The notes beneath the pieces were generated by a model. The model was not told the origin of the DNA. It was given only the letters and a program-made list of their open reading frames with translations, and ran no database searches. A program made the position numbers and the translations under genes. From an uncultured Alistipes sp. (GTDB taxonomy: Bacteria; Bacteroidota; Bacteroidia; Bacteroidales; Rikenellaceae), in the NCBI GenBank assembly GCA_937880705.1, contig CALGRZ010000040.1, forward strand, positions 1-7,256: a stretch of 7,256 nucleotides of DNA. Reading direction: 5' to 3'. Below, in pieces: positions 1-5,377 of this stretch; the first letter of the stretch is position 1, and every line of letters begins with the position of its first letter.

Positions 1-324
1 AATGGCTACGCGTGCCAATGCCAGCGTATAGGCCAGGCAGATGATGTCGCCCTCAAACGAGATAACGGGGTAGAGGTCGGCAACGGGAATCATCAGTATA
101 GCCACAATGGCCGCAGCGAGATATACGGCAGGAGCCACGCGGAAGAGTATAGTTGTCGTGTGCGAATAGACCGAATCCTTACGCAACAGCAATCTCACGT
201 TGTAGATATGCTGGAAGAATGGCAATCCCTTGCGACCCGCCATTACGGCACGGGTGCGGTTGATGACACCCGTAATCGAGAGTGCCACAACAATCATAAG
301 CAGTGTGTTGAGTAGTATTGCCAT
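1..324 (-). CDS. hyfC: HyfC/NuoH-like membrane subunit of a group 4 hydrogenase or complex I-like enzyme (partial, C-terminus outside window)
   Basis: An open frame runs leftward from an ATG at 324-322 to the window edge without a stop, giving the N-terminal 108 residues. The product starts with a hydrophobic segment (about residues 1-21). A basic stretch follows (NRTRAVMAGRKG, then QHIYNVRLLLRKD, about 22-54). More membrane segments start at about 64 (FRVAPAVYLAAAIVAILMIPV) and 96. The pattern of a first helix, a GRxG motif, a charged LLRK loop and then 'FRxAP' is that of HyfC/HycD and, more distantly, NuoH, the subunit that couples the soluble redox arm to the proton-pumping antiporter subunits. 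The start lies 2 bp after the stop of the upstream HyfB-like gene, so the two are almost certainly co-transcribed and probably translationally coupled. No Shine-Dalgarno is visible. Whether the complex is a true [NiFe] hydrogenase cannot be decided, because the catalytic subunit lies outside. Confidence 0.82.
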   Translation of the reverse strand, partial: MAILLNTLLMIVVALSITGVINRTRAVMAGRKGLPFFQHIYNVRLLLRKDSVYSHTTTILFRVAPAVYLAAAIVAILMIPVADLYPVISFEGDIICLAYTLALARVAI

Positions 325-326
325 AG

Positions 327-2312
327 TTAGATGATGTTAAGGATTGAGAGTAGGAATATTGCCACGAGGAATATCAACGCAAAGAGTATGTAGTGGTTGA
401 TTTTTCCCGTACGCAGACGCATAATGCGTTTGTTTATCTGTCGCAGCATCTCCATCCACCACGCCGAGAAGAGCCTATCGACCTTATCCTTGTGACGGAT
501 GTTGTAGTTGTGGGCCGATGGGAATATCTCACTCTTGCCCACAGCACGACCCTCGACGGTGTTCTGCGTGAGTGAGGTGGCGATAGATTCCAGACCTTCG
601 GCAAAAGACTCGCCCGTATATTGCATACGGATATTTGGCGAAGTGAAGCCACAGCCCCACGTCGGGCCATGCTCCACCGTACGACTGCTCTGCTTACGCT
701 GTTTCCAGAGGTAGAGCAGTGTAGTGAGGATAATCAGCGTCAGTGCCACCAGCGATATGCTCACCAGCGTAGAGCCCGCCAGCGAGTTGATGACAGGCTT
801 GGCTGCCAGCGTGAACTGCATAGCGACCCTCTCGGTGATCCCAATAGCGAATTGAGGCACAATACCTATAAACAGGATACCTGCAACGGGTATAACCATA
901 GCGGCAATGCGATAGCCATCCACCTCGGTAGCCTCGGCAACGTGGTGGTCGCGAGGTGAGCCAAGAAAGACCACGCTATATAGTTTGCTGAACGCCAGCA
1001 CTACGATACCTCCGATAAGAGCCAGCGACAGCAAAGCACCGGCTGCGGCGAGGGTGCTCACGCCGTCACGCACGCTGTTGAAAATTCCGAGATATATCAA
1101 AAACTCGCCTACAAAACCATTCAGTGGCGGCAAGGCACATATCGCTACCGTGGCGATAAGGAAGAGAACAGCCGTCACGGGCATACTCTTTGCCACGCCT
1201 CCAAAGCGGTCGAGCAGCGTGGTGTGCATCTGCGAGTAGAGGTTACCGGCACCGAAGAAGAGCAGCGACTTGAACAACGAATGGTTGAAGATGTGCATCA
1301 GCGTACCGCACAAGGCCAATGTGGCAACCATAGAGTTGCCGGCGGCCTGTCCGAGTGTGGCAACACCCAGACCGATGAAGATGACGCCTATGTTCTCGAT
1401 GCTCGAATATGCGAGTATTCGTTTTACGTCGTTCTGTATAGCGGCCAGAATAACACCCCAAAGACCCGTTACGATGCCGACAAGCAGTACGATGATGCCG
1501 ACGGCATACAAGTCTGCCGAGGCTGTGATATTCATCAGCACCCTCATAACGCCATACACACCCGTCTTAATCATCACACCCGACATAATGGCCGAGATGT
1601 GTGATGGCGCAGCGGGGTGTGCTTCGGGTAGCCATACATGCATCGGGAAGAGGCCCGCCTTCATACCAAAACCCAAGAGGAATAGTACAAAGAGCAGAAT
1701 GGTGTGACCCTGCGAGAAGGCGAGTGAGAGGTCGGCAAAGTTAGCCGAGCCCGACACCGAATATGCTGTGGCAAAGCCCGCAACCAAAAAGACAAAACCG
1801 ATGTGCATCATCACCAGGTAGTTGAGTGCTGCGCGACGTGTCTCCTGACGGTCGGCCTCGAAGAGTATCAGCAGGAACGAGGCGATGGTCATCAGCTCCC
1901 ATGCGAAGAGGAACGAGAAGCCTCCCGACGAGACCACCACAAGCATCATCGAGATGACGAGCGTCACGAGCGAGCAGTAGTGCAGCGATATGTGTGCTGC
2001 GGAGTAACGCTTCAGGTAACCCTCGACATAGCCTCGCGAGTAGAGCACTACGGCTACCGAGGCGATGGAGATGATGATAAGGAAGAGGGCCGACAGCCTA
2101 TCGACCGAGAGCCACTCCGCGCCAAATATCGAGGTTGTGAACTTCGCCACCTCGATGGTGCCCTCGATAAAGGCCCGTACTGCCAGCGTCGTGGCTGTGA
2201 GTGCAGCTGCCGCGATGACGCCCGTGGCCAGCCACACCTTGTGTCGTAGCGGTGCGAGGAAGATGGCAACCATCACCACGGCAGCCGCTATGAGTGCGTA
2301 CAAGTAGATCAT
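327..2312 (-). CDS. hyfB: HyfB-like proton-translocating membrane subunit (hydrogenase-4 subunit B / NuoL-MrpD family)
   Basis: This 661-aa polytopic protein is close to the usual size of HyfB and HycC. It should be an antiporter-like, proton-pumping subunit of an inner-membrane group 4 hydrogenase or complex I relative. The antiporter-type core (Proton_antipo_M) covers about residues 130-425. It contains FAWELM with Glu139, the segment GMKAGLFPMHVWLPEAHP with Lys218 and His225, MIKTG with Lys249, NHSLFKSLLFFGAGN with His344 and Lys348, and PPLNGFVGEF with Glu403. These are the charged residues expected along the membrane proton path. After about residue 545 comes the HyfB-type tail HGPTWGCGF...RMQYTGESFAEGL, which favours HyfB/HycC over NuoL. 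A final hydrophobic helix lies at 640-661. The ATG at 2312-2310 follows an A/T-rich leader without a Shine-Dalgarno. The gene lies 31 bp after rsmE and 2 bp before the HyfC-like gene. Family assignment is firm; the electron donor and catalytic partner are unknown. Confidence 0.9.
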   Translation of the reverse strand: MIYLYALIAAAVVMVAIFLAPLRHKVWLATGVIAAAALTATTLAVRAFIEGTIEVAKFTTSIFGAEWLSVDRLSALFLIIISIASVAVVLYSRGYVEGYLKRYSAAHISLHYCSLVTLVISMMLVVVSSGGFSFLFAWELMTIASFLLILFEADRQETRRAALNYLVMMHIGFVFLVAGFATAYSVSGSANFADLSLAFSQGHTILLFVLFLLGFGMKAGLFPMHVWLPEAHPAAPSHISAIMSGVMIKTGVYGVMRVLMNITASADLYAVGIIVLLVGIVTGLWGVILAAIQNDVKRILAYSSIENIGVIFIGLGVATLGQAAGNSMVATLALCGTLMHIFNHSLFKSLLFFGAGNLYSQMHTTLLDRFGGVAKSMPVTAVLFLIATVAICALPPLNGFVGEFLIYLGIFNSVRDGVSTLAAAGALLSLALIGGIVVLAFSKLYSVVFLGSPRDHHVAEATEVDGYRIAAMVIPVAGILFIGIVPQFAIGITERVAMQFTLAAKPVINSLAGSTLVSISLVALTLIILTTLLYLWKQRKQSSRTVEHGPTWGCGFTSPNIRMQYTGESFAEGLESIATSLTQNTVEGRAVGKSEIFPSAHNYNIRHKDKVDRLFSAWWMEMLRQINKRIMRLRTGKINHYILFALIFLVAIFLLSILNII

Positions 2313-2343
2313 AATTTTTATGGGTAGTAATTAAATATCTCTG

Positions 2344-3054
2344 TTACAGGGCATTTGTTGTGGCCATGATGACCGTGGCTACAACGGCCGCAGTCTCGGT
2401 GCGCAGACGTTGGTTGCCCAAGCTAATGGCCTTAAACCCGTTTTTCAGTGCAAAGGTAATCTCTTCGGGCGAAAAATCACCCTCCGGGCCTATTAAAATT
2501 AGGGCATTACCCCCTTTTTTAGCAATTTTACCAAGATAGGCCCTCTCGCCCAGCTCGCCGTTGCAGTGTGCGATATACTTCTCACCCTCGAAGGGCATCT
2601 GCAAAATCTGCTTAAGCGGGGTTAAGTCGTGGAGCGTGGGGTGGTAGGCCTTGAGCGACTGCTTCACGGCGGCGGTGATGACCTTCTGCTCGCGCTCGAG
2701 CTTTATCTGTCGTCGCTCGCTGTGGTCGCACTCTATGGGGTAGACCTCGCTGATGCCCACCTCGGTGGCTTTTTCCAAAAACCACTCGAAGCGATCAATA
2801 TTTTTTGTGGGGGCTACGGCCATGACCAGCGAGTAGGGCATACGCTCATATTCGGGGGTGGTCTCGACAACCTCTACGGTGCAGTGTTTTGCATTGGCAT
2901 CCACCACTTTACAGCGATGAAGGTTGCCCCGTCCGTCGGTCAGATGGAGCTCGTCGCCAACCTCCATGCGCAGTACTCTTATGCAGTGTTTTGACTCCTC
3001 CTCCGACAGAGTGTAGAGGGGAAGTGAAATTTCAGGTGCGTAAAATAGTTGCAT
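2344..3054 (-). CDS. rsmE: 16S rRNA (uracil(1498)-N(3))-methyltransferase RsmE
   Basis: RsmE methylates N3 of U1498 in 16S rRNA of the 30S subunit, using S-adenosylmethionine, in the cytoplasm. The 236-aa length matches the family. The N-terminal PUA-like RNA-binding domain (about 1-70) contains HCIRVLRM at 23-30, followed by GDELHLTDGRG. The C-terminal SPOUT (trefoil-knot) methyltransferase domain carries KNIDRFEWFLEKATEVGI at about 84-101, the GPEGDF motif at 189-194 and SLGNQRLRTETA at 211-222. The last two form the knot that binds S-adenosylmethionine. The ATG at 3054-3052 follows an A-rich leader and leaves a 49-bp divergent gap to the peptidase gene. Its likely promoter uses the minus-strand half of the central palindrome. 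The HyfB-like gene follows 31 bp downstream on the same strand with no visible terminator, so this housekeeping gene may be transcribed into the hydrogenase genes. Confidence 0.95.
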   Translation of the reverse strand: MQLFYAPEISLPLYTLSEEESKHCIRVLRMEVGDELHLTDGRGNLHRCKVVDANAKHCTVEVVETTPEYERMPYSLVMAVAPTKNIDRFEWFLEKATEVGISEVYPIECDHSERRQIKLEREQKVITAAVKQSLKAYHPTLHDLTPLKQILQMPFEGEKYIAHCNGELGERAYLGKIAKKGGNALILIGPEGDFSPEEITFALKNGFKAISLGNQRLRTETAAVVATVIMATTNAL

Positions 3055-3078
3055 TTGGCTATTATTTTTTTAACTTTG
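3049..3078 (+). promoter_or_regulatory. Predicted Bacteroidota-type promoter for the M3 peptidase genes
   Basis: TTG at 3049-3051 and TAACTTTG at 3071-3078 are separated by exactly 19 bp. This matches the known Bacteroides primary sigma-factor consensus (-33 TTG, -7 TAnnTTTG). Transcription would start near 3084-3086, leaving a leader of about 18-20 nt before the ATG at 3104. The -33 element overlaps codon 2 of the divergent rsmE. This is prediction only; no start site has been mapped. Confidence 0.75.
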
Positions 3079-3087
3079 CAAAGTTAA
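3070..3087. repeat. Perfect 18-bp palindrome in the divergent promoter gap
   Basis: TTAACTTTGCAAAGTTAA is its own reverse complement, with its centre between 3078 and 3079. It consists of the two head-to-head -7 boxes plus one extra matched base pair on each side. Its centre is about 25 bp from both start codons (3054 and 3104). It could be simply the two promoter boxes back to back, a binding site for a dimeric regulator, or both. Confidence 0.85.
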
Positions 3088-3109
3088 TTAAAAAAAGGTA
3101 TAAATGAAA
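3079..3109 (-). promoter_or_regulatory. Predicted divergent promoter for rsmE (strong -7, weak -33)
   Basis: Read on the minus strand, 3086-3079 is TAACTTTG, a perfect Bacteroidota -7 box, lying directly against the plus-strand box. At 19-bp spacing the -33 position (3108-3106) reads TTC rather than TTG, so this side matches the consensus less well. That position falls inside the first codons of the peptidase gene. Transcription would start near 3071-3073, leaving a short A-rich leader before the rsmE ATG at 3054. Confidence 0.5.
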
Positions 3110-5341
3110 CGTCTTTTACTATTATCGTCATTAATGTTTGTTATGACAATCTATTCGTGCAAAAACGAGGTCGCTTCCGAGACGGGTAACCCCCTGCTCG
3201 ATGAGTGGACCACGGAGTTGGGTATACCCCCGTTTGATAAGATTCACACCGAGCACTACGAGCCCGCCTTCGAGGCAGCTATGCAGAGCCACCGTGATGA
3301 GATCGACGCTATTGTCGCTAACAGCGAGGAGCCCACATTCGAGAATGTAATCCTGGCTATGGATCAGGCCGGTTTGAAGCTCTCTGAGGTTGGCCTGATC
3401 TTCAGCATGATCTCGTCGTCGGATATGAACGACGAGCTGCAGGAGGTGCAGGGCCGCATCATCCCCAAGGTCGATGAGCACTACAATGCTATCATGCTCA
3501 ACGACGCTCTGTTCCAGAAGGTTAAGGCTGTCTACGACAAGCGCAACAGCCTCAAGCTCGACGACGTGCAGATGCGCCTTGTGGAGAAGACCTACAACAA
3601 GTTTGTGCGCTCGGGTGCCCTGCTTGAGGGCGAGGCCAAGGAGCGTCTGATGGCCATCAACACGGAGCTCTCGTCGCTGGGTATCAGCTATGGCCGTAAC
3701 CTGCTGGCCGAGAATGCCAACTTCTACCTCGAACTCAACGAGTTGCAGGTTGCCGACCTGCCCGAGGGCGTGCGCAGCCAGGCTCGTGAGGCTGCCGCAG
3801 CGATGGGCAAGAAAGAGAGCTATCTCTTCACGCTCGACAAGCCCAGCATGTTGCCCTTCCTCACATACTCGAAGGATCGTGATCTGCGCCGTCAGCTCTA
3901 CAACGGCTACCTGATGCGTTGCAACAACGATAATGAGTATGACAACAAGCAGAATATCAAGGATATGACCCGCCTGCGCATCGAGAAGGCACAGCTGTTG
4001 GGCTACCCCTCATACTCGGCCTACGTCACCGCCGACCAGATGGCCGGCACGCCCGAGGCTGTCTATGAGCTGCTCGACGAGATCTTCGAGCCTGCGCTGG
4101 AGTCTGCAAAGCAGGAGCTTGCCGAGATGAACGAGCTCTTCCAGAAGGAGTTCCCCGGTCAGACATTCGAGAAGTCGGATTGGTGGTACTATGCCGAGAA
4201 GGTGCGCAAGCAGAAGTATCAGCTCGACGAGAGTGCTGTGAGCCAGTACCTCTCGCTGGATAACGTGCGCAACGGCATGTTCTACCTCGCCAACCGCCTC
4301 TATGGCATCACCTTCCGTCCTATCACAGCACCGAAGTATCACCCCGAGTGCTCGGTATATCAGGTATTTGACAAGGATGAGTCGCACCTCGGTGTGCTCT
4401 ACATCGATCCTCACCCCCGCAAGTCAAAGAGCGGTGGCGCATGGTGTGGCTACTTCACCGAGCAGCGTTACGAGGATGGCAAGCGTGTAGCTCCCGTGGT
4501 GGGCATCGTCTGCAACTTCACACCTGCAGTGGGTGACACACCCTCGCTGCTCACCTTCGACGAGGCCGAGACCATGTTCCACGAGTTTGGTCACGCCCTG
4601 CACTTCCTCTTCGCCGATGTTAAGTATCGTGGCCTTGCAGAGGTTGAGGGTGACTTCGTGGAGCTGCCCTCGCAGATTATGGAGAACTGGGCCTTCGAGC
4701 CGGAGATCATCAAGGAGTATGCTACGCACCACCGCACGGGTGATGTGATCCCCGATAACCTCATCGAGAAGATGCAGAAGGCGTCGCTCTTCAACCAGGG
4801 CTTCATGACCACCGAGCTGGCTGCTGCGGCACTTATCGACATGGATATCCACACCTTGGAGAGCTTCTCTGAGGATATGGATGTGAACGCCTTTGAGAAG
4901 TACAACCTCTCGACACGTCGTGGCCTCATCCCCGAGATCGAGCCTCGCTATCGCTACACCTACTTCTCGCACATCTTCGACGGTGGCTACTCGTCGGGCT
5001 ACTACTTCTACATCTGGGCCGAGGTGCTCGATAAGGATGCCTTTGCCGCCTTCAAGGAGTGCCGCGACCTCTGCGACAAGGATCTCGCCCACAGCTTCCG
5101 CTACGACCTGCTTGCACAGGGTGGCCAGAAGCCCGGCATGGAGATGTACCGCAAGTTCCGCGGTGCCGATCCCGACAAGATCCCCATGCTGCGTGCCCGC
5201 GGTCTGTGGCAGGAGCCCGAGGTGGTGGACACCATGGCCGTGACGGAGCCCTTGGAGGTTGACAATGAGCTCAACACACCCAAGCGCCCTGCCATCGAGC
5301 CCGGCAAGCTGCCTACACTCGAGGTCGTCGACCGCAAGTAG
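3104..5341 (+). CDS. dcp: M3-family zinc metallopeptidase, Dcp-like peptidyl-dipeptidase, predicted lipoprotein (paralogue 1)
   Basis: This 745-aa protein starts with a lipoprotein signal peptide: Lys2-Arg3, a hydrophobic stretch, then a lipobox ending in Cys19 (IYSC). It should therefore be anchored in a membrane facing the periplasm or surface, unlike cytoplasmic E. coli Dcp. No acidic surface-export run follows the cysteine. The N-terminal helical region has the M3 signature IPPFDKIHTEHYEPAFEAAM at 41-60. The catalytic domain (about 255-705) carries HEFGH at 493-497 (zinc ligands His493 and His497, catalytic Glu494) and FVELPSQIMENW with third ligand Glu520. FSHIFDGGYSSGYYFYIW follows, with His623, Tyr629, Tyr633 and Tyr636 as the likely substrate-binding set. 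The family removes C-terminal dipeptides from, or cleaves, short oligopeptides. The spacing from HEFGH to the third ligand is two residues shorter than usual. A Pro- and acid-rich tail follows residue 703. A weak AAAGG lies 5 bp before the ATG. The second paralogue follows after 36 bp. Confidence 0.93.
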   Translation: MKRLLLLSSLMFVMTIYSCKNEVASETGNPLLDEWTTELGIPPFDKIHTEHYEPAFEAAMQSHRDEIDAIVANSEEPTFENVILAMDQAGLKLSEVGLIFSMISSSDMNDELQEVQGRIIPKVDEHYNAIMLNDALFQKVKAVYDKRNSLKLDDVQMRLVEKTYNKFVRSGALLEGEAKERLMAINTELSSLGISYGRNLLAENANFYLELNELQVADLPEGVRSQAREAAAAMGKKESYLFTLDKPSMLPFLTYSKDRDLRRQLYNGYLMRCNNDNEYDNKQNIKDMTRLRIEKAQLLGYPSYSAYVTADQMAGTPEAVYELLDEIFEPALESAKQELAEMNELFQKEFPGQTFEKSDWWYYAEKVRKQKYQLDESAVSQYLSLDNVRNGMFYLANRLYGITFRPITAPKYHPECSVYQVFDKDESHLGVLYIDPHPRKSKSGGAWCGYFTEQRYEDGKRVAPVVGIVCNFTPAVGDTPSLLTFDEAETMFHEFGHALHFLFADVKYRGLAEVEGDFVELPSQIMENWAFEPEIIKEYATHHRTGDVIPDNLIEKMQKASLFNQGFMTTELAAAALIDMDIHTLESFSEDMDVNAFEKYNLSTRRGLIPEIEPRYRYTYFSHIFDGGYSSGYYFYIWAEVLDKDAFAAFKECRDLCDKDLAHSFRYDLLAQGGQKPGMEMYRKFRGADPDKIPMLRARGLWQEPEVVDTMAVTEPLEVDNELNTPKRPAIEPGKLPTLEVVDRK

Positions 5342-5377
5342 GCAAATGAAGGAAGATAACCTAAAACAGATAAATTT

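Noticed and set aside
1224..2307. Several plus-strand open frames of 80-148 codons opposite the HyfB-like gene
   Set aside because: Their products are rich in His, Arg, Gln and Asp or Thr without domains, while the minus strand gives a well-conserved membrane protein across the whole region.
2451..2458. Minus-strand TACCTTTG inside rsmE as an internal promoter for hyfB
   Set aside because: It fits TAnnTTTG, but the -33 position at 19-bp spacing reads GTG rather than TTG. It encodes ordinary RsmE residues (ITFA), and about one or two such matches per strand are expected by chance in a window this size.
3065..3087. T-run plus palindrome as a rho-independent terminator
   Set aside because: The palindrome has no loop and low GC content. 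It lies between two divergent starts, where a terminator has no gene to end, and it matches promoter boxes on both strands.
4424..5092. Open frame (222 codons) on the minus strand opposite paralogue 1
   Set aside because: It lies opposite the catalytic HEFGH and FVELPSQ region of a real gene, and its translation shows only low-complexity Leu/Val/Glu-rich sequence.
5351..5355. GGAAG as a Shine-Dalgarno for paralogue 2
   Set aside because: It lies 22 bp before the ATG at 5378, too far for normal ribosome binding.
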